Assembly: GCA_964036045.1 (NCBI GenBank)
Contig: OZ038380.1
Location: 173,724,273-173,788,272, forward strand
DNA: 64,000 bases
DNA from: Eutreptiella sp. 'Long Island Sound 2002'
Lineage: Eukaryota; Euglenozoa; Euglenophyceae; Eutreptiales; Eutreptiaceae
Reading direction: 5' to 3'
Under the pieces are notes generated by a model that was given only the letters and a program-made list of their open reading frames with translations, had not been told where the DNA came from and made no database searches. Positions 45,880 to 59,600 of this stretch are shown here, piece after piece. Positions within the stretch are counted from its first letter, which is position 1. Each line of letters begins with the position of its first letter. Position numbers and translations under genes: made by a program.

Positions 45880-46199
45880 GGGGGCACACACCAGGAGGGA
45901 CAAGGGCGAGCACAGCAGACAAGGAGGAGGGGCACAGCGAGGCAGGAGAGGCAACCAGAACAGCGGGAACAGGGAACCAGAATGGAGGGGATGGGAGAGC
46001 GTGCGCATGGGAGGCAGCGACAACAAAGGGGATGGCCTGGCCAGCCAGCCCTGTCGCTACCGGGTGCCAGGGCAACCCCTGCTCAGCCGGCATCAGGTGG
46101 GGGGTGTCTCCCGCAGCCCAGATGGGCTGTTTGCGCAACAGGAGCGGGAGCCCATCAGGGGCAGACCAGCCGTGAGGGGGAAAAGGACATATGGTGGAC

Positions 46200-46620
46200 G
46201 GCCGGGACAGCGCGTGGAGGAACAGGGCACCTGGGCCTCACGCACACAGAAACACAGCGAAGCAGGCTATGAACGGCCTGTGGACAGAGGCGCGTGGACA
46301 GCAAAAACAGTCAAACGACCCGACCCCGGCAACAACCAGCACAACCTCAATACGCCAACTATTGGGCGCCGCTGACGCGCAAACGGCACACCATGCCACA
46401 TTCAGCACAGCCCCAACACACTAACTACTGGGCTCCGCGAACGCGGAAACGACACCAGCAAGAGCACCGGCCCCAGCGGCCGACAGAAAGCAGCAACCCA
46501 ACGCAACATGCGAAGGGAAGAACGGGTGACTGTCCAGGGCCCCGTAAAGAAACAACAACCAGATGGAATGTCACACAGGGGGGTAAGCAAATCGACCTGC
46601 AGACCAGCAGATCGGACACC
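46200..46620 (+). repeat. Family N repeat, copy 1
   Basis: About 400 bp shared with 57600-58045 and 62835-63185. Contains an internal duplication (CCAACTATTGGGCGCCGCTG / CTAACTACTGGGCTCCGCGA) and a conserved tail GGGTGACTGTCCAGGGCCCC then GATGGAATGTCACAC before a poly(G). Open frames encode repeated NYWAP.TRKRH peptides, but conservation is not confined to a frame. Confidence 0.8.
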
Positions 46621-47451
46621 GGGCAGAGTTAGCAACGACTGTAGTTGGCAGCCCGAAACCCCTTTTGCAACACCGCGGGTGGGCAGTGTTACGTGCAGGG
46701 ACATGTCCATTTTGACGGATCGATTTGAGCAGATTTGGCGTGGCCGAAAAGTTGGAGGAAGGTGAGTTTGAAATTTTGGACAAAACTGTGGCGTGCATTG
46801 CCACGGGAATGCCGTCAGGGGCTGTTAGACAGAAGCTGCAAAAGTGCCATCATTTTTATGGGCAAGGGGGCCACTTTGGGCTAGGTCTCTCTACACGGTA
46901 TCTCATTGCATTGTGGCGCGCCGTGCGTTGCACTTCTTGTTCCACGCACTCATCTGCAAGTAGATTAAGCAGTGATTTGATCCGGACGAGCCGCCGCTTC
47001 ACCGATCCATCGATCTGAAACGGCCATCAACCTGAACCCCCGCTGAGATCCGTGGGCTGTGTCTCACACCCCCTCAGCGGCAGTGCAAAACAGTGACGTT
47101 GACACGGCGGCTCTCGCCACTTGTCACGAGACAAAGGAAAAGGCCGGGCAGTACGAAACTCAGCGTCGCCATTGCGTGACCCGCCCCCAAAGGTAGAGAC
47201 GCTGCCTAACTCAGCTGCCATGCACCGAACGAACCAGACGTACCCGGCTCGAACACGGGGGGCACTGGGTAACAAACACTCAGACTGACCCGGCACGGCA
47301 CGAGTGCAACAGCAGGGCAGTTCAAGCCGCACGGCTCTCAGGACAACGACAACGGTTCGCCTGACCTGGAGACCGCGCGGCTTCTCACCCCGCGCCACTG
47401 TGCCGAAGGGTTGTCACAGACATGCACGCGCCCTGATCTGCTGCAGATACC
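46621..47451. other. Upstream region of the membrane RING gene
   Basis: 830 bp of mostly unique, GC-rich sequence with no repeat family and no supported ORF. Presumed promoter and 5' leader of the gene starting at 47452. Confidence 0.4.
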
Positions 47452-47699
47452 ATGGACCGCCTCAACATCCGCTTGCTCGCAACGCACTTTGTGTTCGCGG
47501 TGCTGTCCATCGCAAGCTTCCTGACTCTGCTGTGGAGCATCCACCACCTCTCGCGCGACGGGTGGATGCAGGACTCGAGGTGGGGGCACATCACCCCGCA
47601 GCCCCCCTCGAACGGCATCCTGATGCTGTACGTCTGTGCGATGGTCAGCACGGTGCTGGTCGTCACCCAGAACAACCTTGTGCCCATCCACATTTGCAG
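47452..47699 (+). CDS. Membrane RING gene exon 1
   Basis: MDRLNIRLLATHFVFAVLSI starts TM1; a second hydrophobic stretch GILMLYVCAMVSTVLVV follows. Ends TTTGCAG|GTGCGG, phase 2. Confidence 0.75.
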
Positions 47700-50600
47700 G
47701 TGCGGCCCTGTGCTTTTTGCCCTCGCCCCAGGCCAGGGAGACGGGGGGCCCGGCGTGGCTGCAGGACTGCGGCTCGGGGGTGGGGCAGAGCGTGGCCAAG
47801 GCTTTGGTTGAGCCGACTGCGGGAGAACGTCTTCATGTGATGCATCCGTAGAGGGAGGCCGCCGCCCAGCCTCACACCACACGATGCCGCATCATGCAGC
47901 CCCACCCCAGCACACCTCCCACCTCATACGGCATCCTCCTTTCCATCGCGAACATCCCTTCCCCACATCGCCATCCTGCACCCCGTATCACCATCCTGCA
48001 CCCCACCCTACCATCCCGCTACCCATTGGCGCCGATTGGCGCCAGGCGCAATGGCACAGGCCGAACCCTCCAGAGCAGCCAATACCTCAGAGCTCCGGAG
48101 AAGCAACAGACCTGTGCCCTCTCCTGAGCAGTTGAACCCAGCTCCTCCTTCCCATTTCAGCTCTTTGAGCAGGCCTCACACACTGCGGCATCCCCGTGGG
48201 ATGCTGCGGCACAACTGCCAGCACTCGGCAAACTCTCTGTACAAGTCATGCCCCGGCATTGCCATCAAACCTCGAAGCCTTTGAGGCACTGCAGTCCTAG
48301 TGGGCACCGATATGGTCTCTACAAACGAGTGACCTCTGGCACGTGTCAGCAGCAACATGTGGCACCTCTGGGCTGGGGTGCACACGGTATTGCGCACGAT
48401 GACGGGAGTGGCTGACAATAAGTGCAGTGTGTGCCCCGGTGGGGGCTCTGTTGGTGCCCGCTGGATACAAAGAAACATCGACGGTGTTTTCGAAAAGCAC
48501 GCAGCAGCTGAGTTGTGTGTTGATGAGTAACAAGAGTTGGAGCAGGCGGTTTAGAGACTGTTAGCAGGACCAGAAGGGGGGTAGATGGGGCAGGATTGCT
48601 GCCAAAACGGGTGGGTGGCGAAAGTGGGTCCACTCAGAAGTCAACGGTCTACCTGGGAGGGCGTTTTTGCACGACAAAGTTGAACATCCACCCCGGATTG
48701 CTTGGGGTCTTATAAACACGCTGCGGCAATGCGGCAAATCTTGCCTTTGGGATGCATTTTTTTGCACCCCAAAAGTGTGGACTTTTAGATTCATTGGACT
48801 CTGGATGGCACGCACTTTGGAGACATGCCCGTAGGTGATCCAGTGCAGTATCACCCGCGTTGCTAAGCTTAGGGTCCATTATGGGAGGTGCGCAGCAGGG
48901 CAGCCCCATGCCTTTCCTCGCTATCTTCGCTGAGTGTTTCTGCTGCAGGCACCACAATGTTTTCTGATTTGTCTCCCGATGCCCATCCCACGAAACACAA
49001 CATATTTGCAGGCAAATACAGGAAGGAACACCAGCGCTCTTGCACACACTATCCTGTTGCTTCCTCTGAGCAGTGCGGCAGTGAGTTCAAATAGTGGTGC
49101 TGCCAATATGGAACAGAGTGGGAGGGGCGGGACCAAAGGTAGTGCAGTTGCTACAGCACTGCGAACTACTTCCAGAAGAGGTGTGCCAGAGATGTCCCGT
49201 TTTGTGGTCCAGTTTGTGAGGCCCCCATTCAAGACCTACTTGAAGCCATGCCCCTGTAATTTTGTCGGGGTACCGGTGCCTCGCTCATTGGCTTCAGCCG
49301 TGCTGAGTCTACCGCTATGCTTGACTGGTCTTGCTTGATGCTGTGCAGGGCGCCAAATTGCAACACAACCGCCAACCACCACATCGATGTCCTGTGCCAA
49401 TTGCTGCAAAAGATGTGTGTCATCATCCTCATCCTCATGTGGATCGTCTTTGGCGTGGAGGACAAGCCCATGCCGCAGGTCGTGCCCCCTCGCCCCTGCC
49501 TCTCTGTTGGCATCCCACCAGGCGAGGCGGACCCCTGGGCCCCAAACCAAGTGGAGGCACCGACGCTGCAGAACCCCCTGGGAACTTGGAAGTCAGCCCC
49601 TTGGCCAGCCCCAGGACTGTCCTTAGCGTCCCCCACCCAGAGGGATGTATTAGAACGGCCGTACACCGTAGGAGGAGGGGGGGTAACCCCCCCTGGACCC
49701 CCCCCCTCCCTTTCCAATGTTGGAAGCTGACAGCCAACATTTTGCTCCGGCGCCTTCGGCCCCAAGAGGATTTAAGCTTAAAAACTTTCGGCCCTCCTTC
49801 GGCGGGAACCATAGGGGGACCCTGGGAGGAGGGGGCGCTGCAGGGAACAGCGCTTGGTTGGGGCCAGGAGGGCATGTACTAGCGACCTCCCCGATGCAGA
49901 AATCAGGCTTGCATCCGTACCAATTTCAGAGAAAATCCACCGGGAAGGTTTTCTCCCTCCCGCACAGCCCGCCAAACAGGTGCCGAAAACCCAGCGGCGC
50001 CTGGGTCCCGGGTCCCCGCCAACCCCCCCCCCCCTTTCAACCCCCCCCCCTCCCCACCTCCTAGTACATCCCTGCCCCCCCCCCCCCCATCCAAACAAAA
50101 AGGCTTTGTGGGTGCACTACATTGGCACTGAGTTGAACTGAATGAGTCGGGCGTGAGGTCAGGATCGGTTCATTCAAACCCTGACATCATGGCCAAAGAG
50201 AACGCCGGACTCTGGTACACCTGGACCCTGGCCAGGGCTTTTTTTCGTGCCTCGCCTACCCTACTCCCGTGGGGGGGGGGGGGGGGGCTGCGTGCCTGCC
50301 TTTTTCAAAATGGTGGGTGCCTGTTGGGGGCTTTGAGGGGAAGGGCTGTATTTCTGGTGCCAAAGGCGCCGGAAAATTCTTTCCCTTAAATTTTCGTTTG
50401 TGTTGGTCCGTCGGTGAGTGGATGGGTGCCTCTTGAGCTGAACCCCCCCTCCCCCTCGTTGGGGGAAGGTCAAGTGCCGCGGGTGCCTGCCAAAAGTGGT
50501 GCCCCCCCTTCTCATTCTGCCCCCCCCCCCCCCCCGTTGCTACGAACAGCCTTGACCTTAGCAGTGCACCGGCTGGGCAATATCTGCTGTTGGTTACCAG

Positions 50601-53600
50601 CGAACCGGCGTCCGTTGACCATCAACCGCCGTCGCTTAAGCGTCGGTTGGCTGCAACCCCGCTACCCAAGACCCTATGTGGTCGGTTGTGGCGCAAAACG
50701 CGTGTGTCGCTTGGTACGGATTTTGCCGGCCTTGGCTGCAAAAGGTACCATCACACCGTGCCAAGAGATGAACAATGGGCTCCAAATGGGCTGCCAATCT
50801 CCACCTGGCTCCTGCCCTCCGGGCACCACCGGTGTCAAATTAGGCCCGGCCACCGCCACTGCCACTTTCAGGCCCAATCATCGTCACATCGCTGGCGTCG
50901 CAGGAAAAAAGTCATAGAGGTACACATGACGCCGGTCCCGCGACACCCCTCACCAACATCCCACACCCGTAATGCAAACTTTTTTTTGTGTTGTGCATGA
51001 AATTGCAGTGGCAGTATTGCAGCATGTCTTCCCCATCAGCGGCAGCAGACAAGGCTGGTGAAAATTTTACTGGTGGGGGGGGTGGTTTGGTGCCCCCGCA
51101 ATTTCGGGGGGGGGGGCGCGGAAAGGGGCTTCAAGGGCCTCAATACAAATGCCTGAAATCTTGCCTCCAACGATTTCAAAGTGCTGCGGTCTCTTCTCCT
51201 CCTGCGTGGCATATGGGCTTGACTGGGTGTGCGGAAGTCTGGGCCTGCATTTCAAGTTTGGCAAGGAGCACGCGGCAATTAACGAGTGGCCCCAACAAGT
51301 GGCAAGGCAGTTTTGCTACGTGATCTGAGAAACCAATGATTTGAAGTATGCACGAAAAATATGGAAAAAAGAAAGTCGGCCCTTGGAGCCCCCTCGGGGG
51401 GAGGGGGGTTTGGCACAAGGCCTTGGTGGTTGGCTCTGTTAGCCTGTGGCGGCGCCTATTGGCCTCTCGCCTTTGAACCTTCTGCTATGATCGGGGGGAG
51501 GGGGGGGGGGGGCACTGAACTTGGATCTGTGACGTGTTTGATGACCAGGTAGTCATATAATACGCTGTTGCAATGACATGTATGTCGATGATGATGTTGC
51601 CACCCATTCCACGCATCAAAGGTCACTCTTCAAACTTTTTCGCGAAGGGCGCCTAGGGTCGCTTACAGCTCTTGACAAGCTTTTCTTCCGCTTTTGTGAT
51701 CTGCACGTGCTGCATGTTGTGCTGACGTTGACTCAACCAACACCACACATGTGACAGCTTAGAGGGAAACGAACGCGCGGTGCGCGCGGTGCTATGCGCG
51801 GTGTGCGCGCGGTGCGCACGGTTTGGCGCGCGTTGTTTTATTAACCCACCATTTTTTCATTTAGTCACTGCGGGCTGTAAACACCACTCTCCCACAAGCA
51901 TAAGTACAGCTTGTGGGAGGGCAGCGGGATCAAAAATTTGTGATCATCCACCTCCTTCGGCAAGGGCAGGCACACCCGGAGACCGTCGCCCCTGACGATG
52001 ATGGGTGTGGAGTTGTGAGCCCAGCACCGCAGAAACCAAGGTGCTGAATCCTACTTTTCAGATTGGCTACCTTCACTCCTTTGGTTCTTTGCATTACAGC
52101 TCACATCTCTTTTTTTGCTATTCTTGTGCAATGCCCCAACATTGTGAAACGAATGCTTCATAGGATTGGGCACCCTATGGGGCACCTCACAGGAATGAGC
52201 ACCCCGTGAGGTTCGAAACGCGAAACGTGTCGAAACGAATGCTCCGCAGGTTTGGGCACCCATGCGGGGCACCCTCCTCGGTGGTGGGCCGTGCCGAGGA
52301 GGTCTCTTTGAGCTCAACGCCCCCCCCCGGCAGGGGGTGTGGGCAGCTACAACCACCATTGCAATGGTGAGGAGGATGGAGTGGAGGCCTCCGTTGTTGT
52401 ATGTGAACCCCTGAAGCCACCGTGTTTCTGCCACACTGAAAATCAGCCAGAAGTGCATAAAACAGCAACCCAAAAACGAGCGCGCGGTGCGCGCGCGGTG
52501 CTATGTGCGGTGCGCGCGGTGCGTTTGTTTCCCTCTTACACGTCACCATACGGGCGGGGGGGGGGGGGGGGGGCTGCTTAGCGAGAGCATCTGGTTGCAT
52601 TACGCTGCATTGCTCCTGCACACTTGTCGGTGTCCCACCCTCGGGTTGTCTTCGCGTTGCACTCTTTGTAACAGAAAGGTACCTATGGTCTTTTAGGCCA
52701 CTGACGAGCCATTTTCTTCCTGCGCTTTTTGTGCTGATCGCCTCTTGTGCGCACGTGCAATAGCACAGGCTTCCTCCGGGGGGGGGGGTCTGGAAACGGG
52801 GCTCCAAGCCCCCCGCCCCACCCCCAAGTAAATTTCACTGGAGCCCAATGCCGTGGGCGCATTTGGTGTCCGCCTTCGGGACTCCCCAGGCTTCGCCTTT
52901 CCCTCAGCCTGACCTGATGAGCTGGACCAGGACTGACCTACTGTCCTGTGCGGATCTGAGCTCATCAGACCCCTGCAGTTTATATGCTGCACTTCAACTC
53001 TTCCTTTTCTATGGGTTCTGCGATCGCAGGACAAGGCTTTTGTCGTAATGGGCAAGCAATTGTACTAACTGAGAGGACACCCGCAGCTCATCACACAGGC
53101 CAACACCACCCTGACCTCCCAAGTAGCAGCTACACCGTATCTTTTTGCACATTTGCGAATTTCTCAACACATGGGGGGGTATCAGCCGCCACAGAATGAG
53201 CGAACGAATGAATACCAGTGTTGCGGCTGGTCTTCTTGTAACGGGTTATGCGATTTGAGCTTTGGGGGGGGGGGGCAGGGGGGGCACAGAGTGAACAGTG
53301 CAAATATTGGGACACTTACAACGCACTCCAGAGGCCTCCAAGGGACAACAGTTTGAAGGCCTATGAACGGAGACCATTCGGCCCAGCTGGGGTCTGCACG
53401 GCTCGCGCACGGTGCCCGCATGGTCAGGGCGTTTTGTCCCGTACCACTGTTGTCTCTGAGGATCACCACCAATCAACAAAGGGATAGATTTTAGTCGTGC
53501 CCCCCAAAACTCGAAAGCATCCCGCCCCTCGCCCCCCCCCCCCCCCGAGCCCTCCCAAAAGCGGCCAGCTCGGTTGACAGCCGTTGCAGAGCTTTTCCCC

Positions 53601-56600
53601 AGAGGTAATCTGCGCAAAGAAACCCAGCTTCAACCCAAAACATGGTAAAAAAAGAAACTCTCCAACAGTAGCAACCCCCACCCCAGCAAAAACGTACCAA
53701 ATGTACGAAAAAGCCCCACAAGGGCTTTGTTTGAAAAAAAACGAACCGTTTTTTTGGTATGCTCCCGTGGACAACAGGAATATGGTCTTCGCCATTAGGG
53801 AGGCAGCAGTTAACGCATCTGATACCATGCGTGTAACGCTGGCCAAACAAATGATCATTCCGTTGCTCAGCGACGGTGAAAACTGCAGCCTACAGCCGCG
53901 TCGTATCGCGGTCATCCAACAGTGCTCGTTTCCCCTGCAGTCTTCACTCCGCTTCCTTCGGGCAGGGCCGGTCCGAAATTGAACACAAAGCTTTTGCCAA
54001 AATAAAACCAAGTCCTTGTTTGAGGCTCAGCGCACGTCACGAGCAATCAATAAGCAACAAACGGCTGAACTCCGGTGGTCCGGGACTTTCTCAATTCTCC
54101 AAAGGCCGCGAAGCGACGCGACCCAAAGGGCACGAAGACGGGGTGGCGGGGAGGACGCAAGGGAGTGCGTCCGTGTGGATGGGGCTCCGTGGGGAAGGCA
54201 ACGAGTCGGCAAATTGTTGTGGGCCGCAGGTCTTGACAGACCCGTGCCCTTTTGGGCCAAAACGGTGCGCGACCAGTCAAAGCTCCGCAGCGAGGCAAGG
54301 CTCAGCCCGCAGGCCCACAGGCCCACAGGCTATGCCAGGGACCCCGGGCGGTGCTTTTGACAATGAGACCGTCGTTGGTTTTCGCGAAGGACCGCCCCGT
54401 AAGGATCGCACTCTGGGCCGGCGTTAACTGCTGGCGGTTGACCGTCAACTGCCGGCGGTTGACCGTCAACTGTCGGCGTTCAATGGCCACTTTTCTGTCC
54501 ATTCAGTACCGACTGTGGAGGCTTCCCATAAGAGGGCACTCTTGCCATGGTGCGTGCGCGCGCTATGCGCACGGGGCAAACTTTGGGTACATCTGGGGAC
54601 CCTCTTGGTGATAATTGCAACCATCAACAGGCCTCTCGGAAAGAACCAAAACTACCCAGAAGCCCCTGGGGCTTATTGGCAACCATAAAAAAAACGTAGG
54701 AAGACAGGCTTTGTGCCTGCAACTCAGCTTTTCCAGGGTTCTATGGGGTGTTTGGGGGGGGGGTGCATCTTGGAATGGGTGTTTAGCCACTAATCGTTGC
54801 CACGGGGCGCGCGCGGTGCATTAACCCCCACACAGCAGATGCCAGGGGGCTGGCCAAGGGGCTGGCCAAGGTGGCGGTGTCAAACGATGAGCCCCTCGCG
54901 GTGCGAGGCCACGGTAGCCCTTAGCCGTTGCGTCATCATGCGTCTCGCATCGTGCCCCCACTCTGCCCAGTCTGGCCGGTACTGGATCAGTGCGGTGACC
55001 ATCATCATTCTGCTGCTGCTGCTGGTCCGAATGGTCATGTTCATGGTCAATGACAGCCAAGTCTGGAGCAATTACATGGTGTACCGTGCGAGCTGCGTGG
55101 CCAGGGAGCGGCGGTACCAGTCCTGGCTGGGCAACTTGGCGCTCTGCTGTATCGCGCTGGGCCTCGCTGTCCACTTCTTCCTCCTGCAACAACTTGAACA
55201 TATTTCTTGGCTCATGGTCTGTCTGCTCCCTCTCAGCCTCGTCTTCATCCCGCTCTGCCATGGCCCTTGCCCTCACCCGTGCAGCTTGTACGATACCACG
55301 GGTTGAAGGCGCAGAAGGAGCGACGCAGGAACCGTGGGTCTAGGCTGCCCCCCCCCCCCCTTTCCCTTTTCTCTGTTTCAGACACAGTGTGTGTCTTGAG
55401 GTCTAACCAGGTTTGGCATAGAGAATAAAGATGCACTTATGCCTGACTGTGGAGTGCATTACCTCTGGTTTGCATTTGTCTGTTTTTTAATTAGGTCACC
55501 CCCCCCCCCTTTTCCCTTTTTCCCCACTGAATGGTGGGCTGATGGGGAAGGGTAGGTGGGGGGAATCCGTGGCCAGCCCCTGATCAAGAGCAAGATGGCA
55601 ACTTGGCTGTAGTGTAGATCGGTACGGAGGACTGGATGAGGGTTTAAGGTGGTGGGGTTGCCATGGTGTTCCCGGTTCCCAAGAAGATGTGGTTCCATGG
55701 CCATGAATGGATCAGGGTCCCCAAGGCGGGAAGGAGGCATGGCTGCACAGCATGGGGTCCCGAGTGTGGGCAGGAGACGTGGTTACATATCCTCTAACAC
55801 AAAAGCTATTGAGAGTGGGGAGGAGCTGTGCCTACTTAACCCCAGCTTTGCTGGGGTCTCCTAAGCTGGGAGGGAACGTGGCCACGTAACTTTTGCTTCA
55901 TTGGGGTCCCCAGAGTGGGTACCCCCCCCCCCCCTGCTCAAATTCTCCCCTTGGACCATTGTTCAGCCGACTGGAGATCGCTGGCCTTGGATTTGGTAGT
56001 GCCAACTTCAGCGCCCTTAAGATGCCTCCCAGTCCTTCTCCTGTTTCCCCCCGGGTGGCGTAAGAAGGTGAGAGGATGGTTGTCAGGAGTTGTAGAGGGT
56101 TCTCCGGGTCTGCGCTGGGGAGTAAAGGATTGGGGAGGTCTATGGAGGAGTCGGGACGCGCTCTCTGTGTACAGCTGATCACGCCGTTGGTGGTGGTGAC
56201 TGTGATCTACTCGGTGCTGGCCTTGGCCGTGGCCATCTCCGTGGTCATACTTGTGTGCCCTCGCGGTCGTTTCCGGAGCCCCAAGATGAGGTACAGACAC
56301 GCCGTTGGCCATTTGGGTTTGCGAGGGCCCGCACGTTTGCAGGACCAGATAGAGGAGGGGGGTAGTGTGGTCGTGGGAACGAAGTCAATTGGAGCATTGC
56401 CGGCGCCGGCACGGGAGGGACGCCAAGGCGCTGAAGCGGCGGCTGTGAGCAGAGGGACAACCCGCTCTCCCCCACCGCCTTTTCTCCCGGGAACCCGAAC
56501 CAGTGCATAGGCCCGGCACACTTACGGAGCTGTTATGGCAACCCCCCCCTCCGCCCATCTTCAATGGGTGTTTGGACAGTCGGCAACGAAGGCCGTGCAG

Positions 56601-59600
56601 TAGCAGCCGCGGCTGGAGTCTAATGCGGACCTGGTTGCAACGACGTCTGAGGGCAAGGCAGTGCACCGCTCGTTGCGGTGGCATTGCGCAGCAGAGTACA
56701 GGAACTCAGCCCTGCAGTGCCACACAGAGACTCCCAGCGGTTTGGAGCAGTCTGAAGCCCCCCACAGCCGTTCGGACGACACAGAACCCCTCAGCGATCC
56801 TCTGCGATCACTGGCTCACAGTACACAGCCCAGAGCACGTGGCAGTCACAGACGAAGATGCTAGCGGTATACTGCGGTGCACGTGCCGCTACAACCTCAT
56901 GCCTGGGGGCAGCCCCTGTGGCGAAGGCATCAGTCGTGATCCCTCGTTTTGTTCTCCGTGGTGCGGTTGTCCATGACCCCCCTCCAAGCATGACAGGGAA
57001 TGGTAGCCCTGCGCTTGGATAACAACTCATTCCACCCGAACCGCTGTCGTCCGCCCCTGACGGCCCACCAACCATTTTCGGAACCGCCAACCTCCCCCTT
57101 AACCGCTGTTCCGACCACCAGTACACCCTCTGGCAGCCGCTTTTCAAACCTCCCCTGCAGCCTTCTGCCCCTGTATGTCCAATCTGTTTGTGCATGCGAC
57201 TGCCGTTGCTGCTGTTGCTGCCTACGCTGTGCAAAGCTCATGCTGGTCCTTAGGAATGGGTAGAACAGACGTGGCAGAGTGCAGCCTCCCGATAGCAAAT
57301 GGTGTCACGTCTCCAGCTGAGAGGGTTACCAAGACCCCCCCCCCCCTCTGTGCCACGCCCGCCAGACTGCAAGCACAAGTGGGGGGGGGGGATATTTCGG
57401 GGTGGGCAGAACTAAGGACGATGGCGCGGCCACCGTGCAGCGTAAATCACCCAGGACACCACGCAGGCGCACACGCCACCCGTGTCAACCATAACGGAGC
57501 GCACGCCACCCGCGAAGCGCACGCCACCCGTGACCATCAAGGAGCGCGCCATGCGCGCACGCGACCCACGGAGTGGTGGAGCGCAGGGGGTGGACGGCCG
57601 GTACAACATGCGGAGGAGGGGGGCACCTGGGCCTCACGCACACGGAAACACGGTGAGGCAGGTGGTGGACGACCGCAGAGCGGTGGTGCGTGGGCAGCGA
57701 AAACCGTCAAACGACCCCCGCAACAACCAGCACAGCCCCGGTACACCAACGACTGGGCTCCGCGAACGCGGAAACGACACCAGCAGGAGCACCGGCCGCA
57801 GCAGCTGACAAAACGCAGCGACCGGACGCAGCATGCGGCCCGGGGGGGGGGGGCGGCCCGGCCCGGTCCTTGTATGCGACACCCCCCAGCCCCCCCCCCT
57901 CCGAGTTTTGACAGATAGCTGGGGGGGGTGTCGCATCAGGACCAGTTGTAGTCGCCCCCCCCGGGGCATGCGGAGGGAAGAACGGGTGACTGTCCAGGGC
58001 CCCGTAAAGAAACAGCGACCCGACGGAATGTCACACACAGGAGGGCGTTCCGGTAGGAAGGATGAGAGTCTTGAATGATGTGTCCGACGTTCTGTACTGC
58101 AAATTTTGATGTGTCGTTTGAATGAAACCCCCATGAACTGTCACGCGGGGTACCTCTTCTGTCGCAGCGAAAGGCGCCTATGGCAATGTCACTGAGGAGC
58201 TTCTTGTTCTGACTTTGTTGCTCTGCGGCCTTGTGCCTTGCAGCGTACAGGCTCGCATTCAACATCTGCATCCCACAGCGGTGGTGGTGGTGGGGGGGCA
58301 GCCCCCCCCCCCCCCCCATTCAAGCGCAGACCCACGCCGCAGGCGTCAGGGTCCAAAACTGCCCACCATGGCCATGGGACTCGGAGGTTTGCTGCCCAAG
58401 TTTTGGGAAACGGCCTGAAAAGCGGAGGCCACCCCCATCCCCTTGTCAGGCCAGACGGCGTTTGTGGAGCATCCGCTGTGCACCGACGTGTGGCTTGCAC
58501 TGGCCCACGCTGTTTACGTCCCCGCCTCGCCACTGCACCGGACTACACACGGGATGTGTGGCGTGTGCACCACCCCTCTAGGCCACGCAGTCCTGCCTCT
58601 ATGGACTTGATTGTGGCTGCGGTTTTCCTGGCAGATGAGGCAGGGCGTTCCTTTATCACTCCGTCTTTTCTTTTTCCTTTGCGCAAAGGAGCGCCTTTAG
58701 AAAGCGCCCAAAACAACCGCTCAACCGCCGTCGGTTACACTCCAACCGCTGTCAGCCACCGCCCAACCGCCGTTGGTCACCGCCCGAATATGACTGAGTT
58801 TATGGTCATCCACTTCCCTTGTTTTTTTGTTTGAAACAGGGAGAGGGTATGTGGCGCGGGGCAATGCCTGTTCACAGCCCTGCACTCTGCCTCAACATCG
58901 ACGCCTGCTGTCGTTCCTGCCTCCAAGCCCGAGGCTTTCCGCACCGCTGCCCCTTCGCACCTGCACTTGCTCAGGGGCCTGCGGATCTGCAATGCGCTCG
59001 TGCACGCCATCACGTACATCTGCGGCGGGGGCTTCATCCTCCAGTGCGCGCGGGTGAAGGACGGGAACATGAGGGGGCTGGAGGACACGGTGGGGCTGCT
59101 CATCCCCTTCACCTGCTTCTCGGCCGGCAGCACGCTGCTGCACATCAAGTCCGCCATGCAGATCTGTTTGCAGTACAACACAGGTGCACCGCATGGCCCT
59201 GGGCAGGGGGTGCATTAGAAGGGAAGGGGCCTCGGAGGCGGCCCCCGGAGCCGCTGAACAGGCGGTTGGAGGAGGATGCCAAAGCAGTTGGGGGCGGTTA
59301 CTGTCGGTTACAAATGCGATTGAAGCCGGCACTTGGCGTCAGAGGGACAGTGGCTGGGCATAGGCTGGGCCCCCTGGAGGGGGGGGGGGGGCGCGGAATG
59401 TCACACGGGGGGGGGGTACCTCCCCCCTCTCCAAAGTGTCCCTGGTCACGCAGGGGCAGGGGCAGAGGCAGGGGACAGGGGCACGGGCAGGGGCAGTGGG
59501 GGTGGCATGGGCAGGGGCGCCGCCCCCGTCGTCTCTTGCAGTTGTGGAGCGCATTCCGGAGCAGTGGCCCACGCCGCCGCCCGCGGCCAGTCAGCCGCCG

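Noticed and set aside
47225-47290. B-box-like GTGTTCGAGCC on the minus strand (possible tRNA)
   Set aside because: No T stem or acceptor pairing around it.
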